Assembly (NCBI RefSeq): GCF_034180645.1
Contig: NZ_JAXFNY010000012.1
Span: 1-64,000, forward strand
DNA: 64,000 bases
Direction of reading: 5' to 3'
Source: Mobiluncus sp034180645
GTDB taxonomy: Bacteria; Actinomycetota; Actinomycetes; Actinomycetales; Actinomycetaceae
The notes under the pieces are model-generated. The model ran no database searches. It saw only the letters and a program-made list of their open reading frames with translations, and was not told the DNA's origin. Every line of letters begins with the position of its first letter. The first letter of the stretch is position 1. A program made the translations under genes and the position numbers. This document shows, in pieces, positions 1 to 7,111 of this stretch.

Positions 1-138
1 AAATGCCTGTACCTGACGGTACGTTCCCTCGACCCCACCGGTCGCGGGCAAGTAAAATGAACCATGAAATGGAAACACGCCCTAAACGCGTTCTCCATCA
101 CCCTCGCCGACCGCATGCCAGACGCGAAGGAATACTAG
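1..138 (+). pseudogene. IS256-family (mutator) transposase, 3' remnant
   Basis: Reading frame 1 from the window edge gives the C-terminal end of a DDE transposase of the IS256/mutator family: a KCLYLTVRSLDPTGRG-like block followed by MKWKHALNAFSITLADRMP and a stop at 136-138. The pattern ALYL-x-R-x-LDP...W-K-x-ALN-x-F-x-I-x-x-x-DR is what I recall for this family. An in-frame TGA at 58-60 falls where the family usually has Trp (TGG), so the frame is broken and the copy is probably dead. Only the 3' end is in the window; the 5' part lies outside. Family assignment rests on about 45 residues. Confidence 0.65.
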
Positions 139-150
139 AAATAAAACCGC

Positions 151-178
151 CACTTACACACTAAATGAGATAGTCCCG
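151..178 (+). repeat. Probable right terminal inverted repeat of the IS256-like remnant
   Basis: Just after the transposase stop comes a stretch beginning CACTTACACACTAAATGAG and ending TAGTCCC. It resembles the terminal repeats that follow IS256-family transposase genes (ACACA core, then a GTCCC end). The left repeat is outside the window, so pairing cannot be tested here. Confidence 0.4.
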
Positions 179-309
179 ACTTAAAACCGCGCTGGCGAAA
201 AACGGCGGAAGAGGCTTGTCAGGAAACAGGTCATAACACGCCTGTTGGTGAAGGTGTGGACAGTTTAGAAACCCAGCGACTAGAGTCCAGGCGTAGCTAA
301 TATAGACAG

Positions 310-774
310 CTAGAGTTCTTCGTCCTCTTCAAAATCGTTGCGACTAGTAGGCGTGCTCTTTATCTGGCTCACGTGTAATGGATCTCTTTCGTTTTCTGGT
401 GGCTTTTTAACACAGGTTCGCACTCCATCGACGTGCTCTGAAAGACTGTCTGTAACGTGTGCCCACATTGGGTCGAGCAAGAAATCAATCCCTGCGCGCC
501 GAGCATATTTGGCGGCAGGCACAAAATCGGAATCACCTGAAATCATAATAATCTGGTTAACTATCTTGCCTTGGGCCAAGGAGGGTATATCTAGCCCTAT
601 CCGCATATCAACACCCTTTTGTGTGATATCGAAGCCAAAATCAGTCGTGGTCAGATCCCCAACTGTTATACGTCCCGCGCACAACTCTTTCAGAGGTCCA
701 GGCTTCAAGAAATACCCATGCTGTGTTTCCAACTCCTCTGATTTTTTACTTACAGCGCTAATCTGCTTCGTCAA
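310..774 (-). pseudogene. NYN-domain (LabA/DUF88-like) nuclease, N-terminally truncated
   Basis: The reading frame (154 residues, TTG start) has the C-terminal half of a NYN/PIN-like domain: KSEELETQHGYF, then KGVDMRIGLDIPSLA, then IIMISGDSDFVPAAKYARR and a GIDFLLDPMW block. GDSDF holds the conserved acidic residues of this Mg-dependent RNase-like fold. Complete members start with a DGxN-type acidic motif and carry roughly 80-100 further residues before KSEELxTQHG. That part is absent, and a stop codon lies in frame at about 811-813. I therefore read it as a decayed gene in the same worn strip as the transposase remnant. If translated, the product would lack one catalytic acidic cluster. Confidence 0.6.
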
Positions 775-924
775 TGTCTTACCTTGTTCCGGGAACGAAT
801 GAAGCTCCCGTCATCGGCACTCTCCTGATAAGTGGAGGGTCAACGGCAGGAGCTGTTGACACCAATGATACTCCATAGATTGCGATGGTAGTTAGTTTTA
901 CGAAACGAGGTAAAACAGAGGTCT

Positions 925-997
925 GGATGCCGCTGAAGGATACGGTGCACCTACTTTGCAAGCGAGGGTCGGGGGTTTGAGTCCACCTAGCTCCACC
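925..997 (+). pseudogene. Decayed tRNA-Ala (UGC anticodon)
   Basis: The 3' half is recognisable as a tRNA-Ala. It has an anticodon loop CTTTGCAAG (anticodon TGC at about 956-958), a TTTGAGTCC T-loop region at 976-984, and an acceptor end TAGCTCCACC at 988-997. The anticodon stem has mispairs, the T-stem carries a G:A clash, and the 5' acceptor strand (about 925-932) does not pair with the 3' strand. It is either a degenerate tRNA or the tRNA-derived scar left by an integrated element. The 5' boundary is approximate. Confidence 0.5.
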
Positions 998-1098
998 GGA
1001 CAGGTAGGTCCACAGGTCAGGGCGATTTGAGAGTCGCGAAATCGAGTAAACCCCACCCATTTTTTTGGAAACAGCGGTGTTTTCGGGGATTTGTGTTA

Positions 1099-1167
1099 GA
1101 AATTCGCGATTAAATCGAGGTTGCTGGTCTATATAGCCACGAACCCCGATTTAATCACCGATTTAAT
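1099..1167. repeat. Dispersed palindromic repeat, copy A
   Basis: This 69-nt stretch aligns without gaps to 54104-54172. Shared blocks include GCGATTAAATCG, GGTTGCTGGTCTATAT and CCGATTTAATC; by eye I count 10-12 mismatches. The outer arms (CGATTAAATCG / CGATTTAATC) are inverted repeats, so the sequence can form a long stem with a smaller internal stem. The arms are less perfect than in copy B. No coding frame explains the match. It lies between the decayed tRNA and the first toxin-antitoxin pair. Confidence 0.75.
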
Positions 1168-1257
1168 ACATAACCGAACCCCCGCAGCCCATTTTTTACT
1201 TTGGTGAGACGAACCCCGCGCCTAACTTGGGGCAGAATCCCGCTATGGATATGAGAG

Positions 1258-1521
1258 TCAGCGGTACACCTCACTTCGGTGATCCACGTCAACAACCAGA
1301 ATCACTAACTCACCATCGTCTATATAGCAGATTACCCGGTAATCCCCTACGCGATAACGCCACAATCCAGCCAGATTACCCACTAACGGTTTGCCTACAC
1401 TTCGAGGATCATCAAGATTGGCGATTTCACGAAGTTTGGAAGTAATCCTTTTCGCAATTTGCTGGTCCAGTTTGGCCAAAGAACGCTCTACACCCTTATC
1501 GAACCTAATCAGCCAAGCCAA
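1258..1521 (-). CDS. RelE/ParE-family toxin (type II toxin-antitoxin)
   Basis: This 87-residue protein fits the RelE/ParE superfamily: an N-terminal two-helix hairpin (ERSLAKLDQQIAKRITSKL) followed by the beta-sheet core with GLWRYRVGDYRVICYIDD and LVILVVDVDHRSEVY. The W-RYRVGDYR block and terminal H-R-x-x-Y are the family signature. RelE-type members cleave ribosome-bound mRNA and ParE-type members poison gyrase; sequence alone does not decide, although the C-terminal HRSEVY favours the RelE mRNA-interferase side. Translation starts at a TTG inside the end of the antitoxin gene (17-nt overlap), with GAGG about 7 nt upstream, so the two are coupled. Confidence 0.85.
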   Translation of the reverse strand: MAWLIRFDKGVERSLAKLDQQIAKRITSKLREIANLDDPRSVGKPLVGNLAGLWRYRVGDYRVICYIDDGELVILVVDVDHRSEVYR

Positions 1522-1753
1522 GATGATCCTCTAGCTCGTCAATCGTCACAGTTTCCAGCCTTCCCCCACGATAGTCCTCAACTTTTTTCAAGATTCCATA
1601 CTCGTATTCCAGTTGTGCGATGGAAACTTGCAAAGCCTGGGTGACGTAATATGTCCGGGAACGCCCCGTAGCCTTTGCCAGATTGTTGTAACGCTCAATC
1701 AACTCAGCGGGTAACCGCACCGCTGTCGGTACCGTAGAAACCTTACTAGCCAT
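1505..1753 (-). CDS. Ribbon-helix-helix antitoxin paired with the RelE-like toxin
   Basis: This 82-residue protein has an N-terminal ribbon-helix-helix DNA-binding segment (TAVRLPAELIERYNNLAKAT, then SRTYYVTQAL) and a charged C-terminal tail that would wrap the toxin. It is upstream of and overlaps the toxin gene by 17 nt, the usual antitoxin-first order. A six-base inverted repeat 31 nt upstream of the ATG (1784-1799) is a likely autoregulatory operator. Family assignment to RelB/DUF6290-like antitoxins is by pattern; the specific partner is inferred from overlap. Confidence 0.85.
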   Translation of the reverse strand: MASKVSTVPTAVRLPAELIERYNNLAKATGRSRTYYVTQALQVSIAQLEYEYGILKKVEDYRGGRLETVTIDELEDHLGLAD

Positions 1754-1783
1754 AAAACCCTCGCCCCCTGCTCTGTAAACATC

Positions 1784-1799
1784 GTATTACATATAATAC
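1784..1799. promoter_or_regulatory. Candidate operator of the first toxin-antitoxin pair
   Basis: GTATTA-CATA-TAATAC is a perfect six-base inverted repeat, 30-46 nt upstream of the antitoxin start. Ribbon-helix-helix antitoxins commonly bind such palindromes over their own promoter. The TA-rich core could also include the -10 element. Confidence 0.5.
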
Positions 1800-1950
1800 A
1801 ACGCCGCGCAAAAATCCACCAGATTACGCCACATCTTCGCCCAGACGGATTAGTCGAACACTCGGCACCTAATGCGGAATCGGATCATGAACGGGTTGAA
1901 AACGCTCAGTCAGGCTGTAGCAAATCAGATATTGACCAGAGGTCTGTAAG

Positions 1951-1968
1951 ACATTATCATAATAATGT
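1951..1968. promoter_or_regulatory. Candidate operator of the dinJ-yafQ-like pair
   Basis: ACATTAT-CATA-ATAATGT is a perfect seven-base inverted repeat ending 27 nt upstream of the antitoxin ATG. It is flanked by a direct repeat GTAAGAC (1947-1953 and 1967-1973). Its spacer CATA is the same as that of the operator-like palindrome of the neighbouring pair. Confidence 0.5.
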
Positions 1969-1995
1969 AAGACGTTAATCGCTGGAAGGTGTCAA

Positions 1996-2262
1996 ATGAG
2001 TTCAGTTACAATTCGCGTTGATACTGCTACGAAAGAGGCTGCTGCCTCCATCGCAGAGGATTTCGGCTTTGATTTATCTTCTGTCACCCGCGCTTTTTAC
2101 CGTCAGATGGTGCGGGAACGGCGCATTCCCCTGACCCTGTCCTACCCAGAACCCAACGAGGAATCGGAAAAATCGATTCACGAAGCCGAGGAAATCATCG
2201 CCCAAGGCGGCACGGGGCGTTTCAAAAATGCCCAAGAACTGTTTGACGACCTGGGAATTTAA
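1996..2262 (+). CDS. RelB/DinJ-family antitoxin
   Basis: This 88-residue protein begins SSVTIRVDTATKEAAASIAEDFG, the ribbon-helix-helix motif of RelB/DinJ antitoxins, followed by the short basic helix and a C-terminal toxin-binding region. It starts at ATG 1996 with AAGGTG upstream. The toxin gene follows after 3 nt, so the two are co-transcribed and probably coupled. A strong palindrome sits in the promoter (1951-1968). The antitoxin looks intact even though its toxin is frameshifted. Confidence 0.88.
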   Translation: MSSVTIRVDTATKEAAASIAEDFGFDLSSVTRAFYRQMVRERRIPLTLSYPEPNEESEKSIHEAEEIIAQGGTGRFKNAQELFDDLGI

Positions 2263-2265
2263 TTT

Positions 2266-2565
2266 ATGGCACCACTGATTCCTGATTACACCCCCAGCTT
2301 TCAACGCGATATTAAATCTCTAATACGTAAGCATAGAGACACGACTGTGTTGCATGAAGTCATCAGGCTCATTCTCGAAAATACCCCGGCATCTCATGAT
2401 GAGCTGCGTCGACGCCACAACGCACATACGTTGAAGGGTAGTTGGGCAGGGAGCAACGAATGCCATGTGGCCAATGTTGGTGATTGGCTCTTGGTGTGGC
2501 GCACGGGCAACGGCATCGCCGTGTTTCAACGCAAGGCAGCCACGACGACATCTTTCGGCGAATAA
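2266..2565 (+). CDS. YafQ-family mRNA interferase with a frameshifted C-terminus
   Basis: This 99-residue toxin matches the YafQ family. It has the N-terminal helices, then HNAHTLKGSWAG (His equivalent to E. coli His50), ECHVANVGDW (His63, Asp67, Trp68) and VFQR. In YafQ the next motif is TGTHxxLF, which carries catalytic His87 and Phe91. Here the frame reads KAATTTSFGE-stop instead, while the adjacent frame from 2535 encodes GSHDDIF. Loss of one base within CGC-AAGGC (about 2532-2534) explains this. The encoded protein therefore lacks the key His, and the toxin is probably inactive unless ribosomal slippage or a sequencing error is involved. Confidence 0.8.
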   Translation: MAPLIPDYTPSFQRDIKSLIRKHRDTTVLHEVIRLILENTPASHDELRRRHNAHTLKGSWAGSNECHVANVGDWLLVWRTGNGIAVFQRKAATTTSFGE

Positions 2566-2655
2566 TTTGTCACTGGTCGGCGGACGTTATCCAAAGTACA
2601 TCCCCGCCACTGCGGGGGAGTTCCGGGCGGCGAGGTTTTTTGATAGGTTCGAGAC

Positions 2656-3876
2656 ATGAGTAAAACACCCGGAACGCCGGACCTGTTGGTGGTTGGTACC
2701 GGCTTATTTGGCCTCACTCTCGCGCGGGAAGTCGCCGAATCTGGATATAAGGTTGTCATGATTGACCGTCGGGCACACTTGGGCGGCAACGCCTGGTCCG
2801 AGCCCGAAGCCCAGACCGGCATCGAAGTTCACAAGTACGGTGCTCACCTGTTCCACACTTCCAACCAGCGCGTGTGGGACTACGTCAACCGCTTTACAAA
2901 GTTCACGCCTTATATTCATAAGGTTTACACGACCGTCCACGGCGAGGTTTTCCCCATGCCTGTGAACCTCGGCACCATCAACCAATTCTTCCACGCCGCC
3001 TACACTCCCGACCAGGCCCGCGCACTCATCGCCCGGCAAGCCGAGGAAATCCAAGGTGAGGATGCCAACGAAAACTTCCGCACGAAAGGCATCTCCCTGG
3101 TCGGAAAACCACTGTTCGAGGCCTTTTTCGAGGGCTACACCGCGAAACAGTGGCAGACCGACCCCACTGAGCTGCCGGCCTCTATCGTCTCCCGCCTCCC
3201 AGTTCGCTACAACTACGACAACCGCTATTTCAACGACACTTACGAGGGTTTACCGGTTGACGGATACGGTGCCTGGCTGACGAACATGGCCACCCACGAA
3301 AACATCACTGTCCACCTGGACGTGGACTTTTTCGACGAAAGCCCAGAAAACCCCTGGTCAAAAGCCACTACGGTCGGGCGCGTTCCCGTCGTTTACACCG
3401 GGCCGATTGACGAATACTTTGCCTACAGCGAGGGCGAGTTGGGGTGGCGCACCATCGACCTGGAACTGGAAGTGAAACCGACTGGGGACTTCCAAGGCTG
3501 CCCGGTCATGAACTACGGCGACCCCTCCGTGCCCTACACGCGCATCCACGAGTTCCGTCACTTCCACCCCGAACGCGCCTCTCGCTACCCCGCGGATCAG
3601 ACCGTCGTCGCTCGGGAATATTCCCGCTTTGCCCAGCGCGGCGACGAACCGTACTACCCCATCAATAAGGACACCGACCGCCAACGCCTTGTGCAGTATC
3701 GCGAACTGGCCGCCTCCGAACCAAACGTGCTGTTCGGCGGACGCTTGGGCACCTACAAATACTTGGATATGCACATGGCTATCGGGTCTGCCCTGGCACG
3801 CGCCGAAGCGGTAGTGTTGCCGCATCTGCGCGGGGAACGGCCCTCCATTTCCTTTGTGTCCGGACAGGACGATTAA
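2656..3876 (+). CDS. glf: UDP-galactopyranose mutase
   Basis: This FAD enzyme converts UDP-galactopyranose to UDP-galactofuranose, the donor for galactofuranose-containing cell-envelope polymers. The 406-residue length is normal. The N-terminal Rossmann motif is GTGLFG at residues 14-19. Other family blocks are GGNAWSE, FFEGYTAKQW, the NYDNRYFNDTYEGLPVDGYG region that contacts the substrate, and the C-terminal GGRLGTYKYLDMHMAIGSAL that closes over the flavin. The gene stands on the plus strand just after the toxin remnant. A glycosyltransferase gene converges on it two genes away, which suggests a polysaccharide locus, but no galactan operon is visible. Confidence 0.96.
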   Translation: MSKTPGTPDLLVVGTGLFGLTLAREVAESGYKVVMIDRRAHLGGNAWSEPEAQTGIEVHKYGAHLFHTSNQRVWDYVNRFTKFTPYIHKVYTTVHGEVFPMPVNLGTINQFFHAAYTPDQARALIARQAEEIQGEDANENFRTKGISLVGKPLFEAFFEGYTAKQWQTDPTELPASIVSRLPVRYNYDNRYFNDTYEGLPVDGYGAWLTNMATHENITVHLDVDFFDESPENPWSKATTVGRVPVVYTGPIDEYFAYSEGELGWRTIDLELEVKPTGDFQGCPVMNYGDPSVPYTRIHEFRHFHPERASRYPADQTVVAREYSRFAQRGDEPYYPINKDTDRQRLVQYRELAASEPNVLFGGRLGTYKYLDMHMAIGSALARAEAVVLPHLRGERPSISFVSGQDD

Positions 3877-4053
3877 CCGGAGGATTCGCTTTACCCGGTG
3901 AAAAACCGGATATTTCGCTACCATTAACTCAGGTAAACTCATGCCACCGATACTGGCACCCGCCAACCGGGTCGGGAATCCGCCATGACATCGGCGCAGC
4001 AACCCCGGCAAACCCGCCAACCGTGCAGGTCAGCCTATACCGAGAGGACAGCT

Positions 4054-5055
4054 TTGGAACACAACATACCCTTAGCCATCGCCCTGCAGGTGGTCGGGTC
4101 GTTTTGTTTCGCACTCGCTGCCCGGTATCAAAACAGCGCAATCCGCCACGAGGTCAAACACAACCAAAGCCGGCGGCGCTTGAAGTCCGACCAGCTCCTG
4201 GCGAGCCTGAAAAACCGCCGGTGGTGGCAAGGATTATTACTGATGGGAGTGTCTTTGGGGTGTCAGATTACCGCCCTGTTCTTTGCCCCGGTCACGGTGG
4301 TGCAGCCCGTGGGACTGCTGGCTTTCCCCTGGTCCATGATTTTGCAGGCGCGGGTCGCTCGCCAGCGAATTCGCAAGCGCGAGGGCGCTTTGGTCGCGAT
4401 GACAGTGCTGGCCACCGGGGTTTTTACCTTCCTGGTGTCCTACTATTCCGCGCCGGATCAGCCCCTCACGGCCATCAAAGTCTTTATCGGCGCCATCACG
4501 ATTTATATTCTGGCCGGTACTTTCGGGGCGTTGGGCGCAAAAGGGCCGCGCGTATGGCGCTCGTTTTTTTGGGGCAGCGGTGGGGCTATGTTTTACGGTC
4601 TGGAAGCCTCTCTGGTGCGTACTCTCATCATTTTTGTGCGCCAGCATAACTGGGCAGGCAACCCGATGTTTTGGATAGTGCTGGTGGTTTTGGTCATTGG
4701 TTCGCTGACCGCCGGGTGGATGGTGCAGCAGGGTTACGCCACCGGACAAGCCGAGCTGGTCGTCGCCTCGATGACCATCACTTCTCCCATCATCGCGGTG
4801 TGTTTCGGCATCGCCGTGCTGGGTGAGGGCAAGAACTTCACCGCGGGGGTCGCGTTGGGGATTATCGCCTGTGGGGCGGTCGCCATCGCTGGGATTGTCG
4901 GGCTGACCCACTTGAAAGCCCATCAGCCCATCGTTTTGGAGCACACCGCCGGAATCGCTATAGATTCGCCCTCAGCTCACGAGGAAAAGGCTGACCCTGC
5001 GAACCGTTCGGACGAGCCCGGCACGCCGGGACCGGACACGCCCATCGCAAGTTAG
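4054..5055 (+). CDS. DMT-superfamily (EamA/NIPA-like) membrane transporter
   Basis: A membrane protein with about nine or ten hydrophobic helices and an acidic, proline-rich cytoplasmic tail. The topology and glycine-rich helices fit the drug/metabolite transporter superfamily, close to NIPA-like actinobacterial proteins; the substrate is unknown. I place the start at TTG 4054: GAGAGGA lies 5 nt upstream, and the first membrane helix (PLAIALQVVGSFCFALAA) begins soon after. An upstream ATG in the same frame at 3985 has no clear ribosome binding site and would add a 23-residue polar leader. The stop overlaps the converging glycosyltransferase gene by 4 nt. Confidence 0.8.
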   Translation: MEHNIPLAIALQVVGSFCFALAARYQNSAIRHEVKHNQSRRRLKSDQLLASLKNRRWWQGLLLMGVSLGCQITALFFAPVTVVQPVGLLAFPWSMILQARVARQRIRKREGALVAMTVLATGVFTFLVSYYSAPDQPLTAIKVFIGAITIYILAGTFGALGAKGPRVWRSFFWGSGGAMFYGLEASLVRTLIIFVRQHNWAGNPMFWIVLVVLVIGSLTAGWMVQQGYATGQAELVVASMTITSPIIAVCFGIAVLGEGKNFTAGVALGIIACGAVAIAGIVGLTHLKAHQPIVLEHTAGIAIDSPSAHEEKADPANRSDEPGTPGPDTPIAS

Positions 5056-6131
5056 TTGAACCGATAGAGGTGCTGTGCCAGGCGGTAGGTCTTAACCGCG
5101 GCCCACTTCAGCGGCGATTTCTTAACGCTCGAACCCAAAACCAGCGGATGACGCTTTAGATTGCGCGCCATGCGCGGGCTTTTAGCGTAAATGTGTTTCC
5201 ACATCTCATCGCGCATTCGCAACGCTTCGTGATCGCCGCGCACCAGCGAAAACGCCGAAGATGCCGTGACAATCAGAGCCAGGAAACCTTCCATATACTT
5301 TGCCAAGCGCGGGTTGGAAACGTCGTCGGGCAGGGTGTAGGCATCGACCATCGCCCGGGTGACCTGCATCTGTTGATCGAGGCGACCCAGCATGACGGTC
5401 TCGTTGACGGACTGGTCCTCACGCCCGATAAAGTAGTGATACAGGTCAACCGGTAAATAGTACAGTTTCTTAACATAAGGGAGGGGAACATAGACAAAAA
5501 TGTTGTCTACATAGAACGTGTGTTTGGGCATGACCATCCCGGATTCCCGCAGCACCTGGGTTCGGTAAACCGTGGAGTGCATCAGGATGTTTTGCCCCAC
5601 CCCGAAGTTTCCGACCTGATTCCAGGTGATAACCCGGTTCAGCGGCAGGGCGCGGTTGTAGCGGATGACTTTGCGCGAACCTGTCAACACGTGCTCGTAC
5701 ACATAATTACAGACAACCAGGTCAACCAGCTCATTATGTGCCAGGAACGTTCTCAGCTTGGACATCAGCAGGTTTAACCCGACCCGGTCCAGCCAGTCAT
5801 CCGAGTCAACCACCTTAAAGTAGTGGCCGCGAGCCGCCTGCAAACCCGCCATCACCGCGCCGCCGTGACCGGCATTTTCCTGATGAATGACCCTGATTTT
5901 GTCAGGCATAGCCTGCGCCCACTTATCGGCTTTCTCTCCGGTGTGGTCCCGAGAACCGTCATTAACAATGATGATTTCGGTGTCATCACCCGCTCCAATC
6001 ATCGAGGAAATACAGGCGTCCATGTAGTCCTCGGAGTTGTAGCACGGAATGACAAAAGTCAGGGTTATCTCGCAATCCGCCGGGTTCTGAGAAGGGTTTG
6101 CGGTTTGCGCGGTGTGATTCGTTTCTGCCAT
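5052..6131 (-). CDS. Family 2 glycosyltransferase
   Basis: This 359-residue soluble GT-A enzyme shows the N-terminal nucleotide-sugar fold: TFVIPCYNSEDYMDACISS, then EIIIVNDGSRDHT, and the metal-binding acidic motif VVDSDDWLD. HQENAGHGGAVMAGL is typical of GT2 enzymes that build envelope polysaccharides or decorate lipid carriers. There are no membrane helices. GAGGGAA sits a few bases before the ATG. The acceptor and donor sugars cannot be told from sequence. glf nearby makes a galactofuranose role possible but unproven. Confidence 0.9.
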   Translation of the reverse strand: MAETNHTAQTANPSQNPADCEITLTFVIPCYNSEDYMDACISSMIGAGDDTEIIIVNDGSRDHTGEKADKWAQAMPDKIRVIHQENAGHGGAVMAGLQAARGHYFKVVDSDDWLDRVGLNLLMSKLRTFLAHNELVDLVVCNYVYEHVLTGSRKVIRYNRALPLNRVITWNQVGNFGVGQNILMHSTVYRTQVLRESGMVMPKHTFYVDNIFVYVPLPYVKKLYYLPVDLYHYFIGREDQSVNETVMLGRLDQQMQVTRAMVDAYTLPDDVSNPRLAKYMEGFLALIVTASSAFSLVRGDHEALRMRDEMWKHIYAKSPRMARNLKRHPLVLGSSVKKSPLKWAAVKTYRLAQHLYRFN

Positions 6132-6190
6132 CGGGTTCCCTCACTAGATTTCGTTGTTATTTCGTCAGTCCCCGTCAGTCGGGGAGGGGC

Positions 6191-6967
6191 TCAATCGTCC
6201 GTCATTACCACGTGTAGCCCACCCACCATGCGGGCAATCAAGTTGTAAATCACGGCAGCCAGCCAGCTCAGTACAGTTAAAATAATAATCTGGAGTACGC
6301 CAAAAATCGCGACCAGAGCAATTGTCCGACTAAATGTCAACGCGTCAACCAGGTTCACCAACGCGGTAGCGGACAGCGCCTGTAAAAACCCTTGCATGGA
6401 GGAAAAAACGTGCAGCATGTCCAGTACAATCCACAACACGATAGACGCAACCAGCATGACTATGGACAGCGCGACCGCGACCAGGAATCCAATCTTCATG
6501 GCCGAGAGCGGATTGATGCGGGACAAAGTCAGCTTCACGCGGCGCACATCAGGCAAATCGGCGGCTTCTTCGCGTTCCTGCATTCGCTTCGCTGCCTCCA
6601 TGCGCCGGGCCGCCCGGGCCGCTTCCCGCTCGGCTTTCTTGGCAGCCTTGGCGGCCGCGCGATCGTCGGCATAAGTTTTCGTTGGGGTGGGAGCTGGGGC
6701 TTCAGGCTCCGGAGCCTCATCCGGTTGACTGTCAGTCGAGGGTGCATCCGCTGGCGATTCCTGAGGGATTTGACCTGTCAAGCCGGCCGTGTCTGCCGGC
6801 GGAGGCGGGGGAACCGGTTTTGTAGCCTGACTATCGGCCTGCAAAGCACCTGAATAGGGGTCGGCGTGGCCCAGCTTGGCCCAGGAGACGCTGGGATCTT
6901 CGCTATCCTCAGCCGTATCGGGATTGGGGGCGGGATTATTCCCGTCAGATGTTCCGTTTATCCGCAT
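6191..6967 (-). CDS. DUF3566 transmembrane protein downstream of gyrA
   Basis: 258 residues: a long Pro/Ala/Glu-rich N-terminal segment with a lysine/arginine/alanine coiled stretch (about 100-140), then the DUF3566 domain with two membrane helices (FLVAVALSIVMLVASIVLWI and the segment around LVAIFGVLQIIILTVLSWLA). The family is almost always found right after gyrA in actinobacteria, as here on the same strand. Its function is not established. The start at ATG 6967 is preceded by AAGGGGAT. Confidence 0.9.
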   Translation of the reverse strand: MRINGTSDGNNPAPNPDTAEDSEDPSVSWAKLGHADPYSGALQADSQATKPVPPPPPADTAGLTGQIPQESPADAPSTDSQPDEAPEPEAPAPTPTKTYADDRAAAKAAKKAEREAARAARRMEAAKRMQEREEAADLPDVRRVKLTLSRINPLSAMKIGFLVAVALSIVMLVASIVLWIVLDMLHVFSSMQGFLQALSATALVNLVDALTFSRTIALVAIFGVLQIIILTVLSWLAAVIYNLIARMVGGLHVVMTDD

Positions 6968-7111
6968 GTTCCATCCCCTTCAGATGTTTTCTCGATTTTA
7001 GAGCCTAGCCACCGGCGGCTCAATTCATGATTCTCGGTTCTCACTGTGACGATTTAGAGGACTTTTGCAATATATCGCACAAAGTGGGAAATCCCGCATC
7101 GCTCATTCTCG

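Noticed and set aside
943..997. Functional tRNA-Ala gene
   Set aside because: Acceptor and anticodon stems do not pair, and the 5' half is not recognisable.
779..1060. Open frame of 93 codons on the minus strand across the decayed tRNA
   Set aside because: It has no recognisable motif, overlaps the tRNA-like stretch and shows no codon pattern like neighbouring genes.
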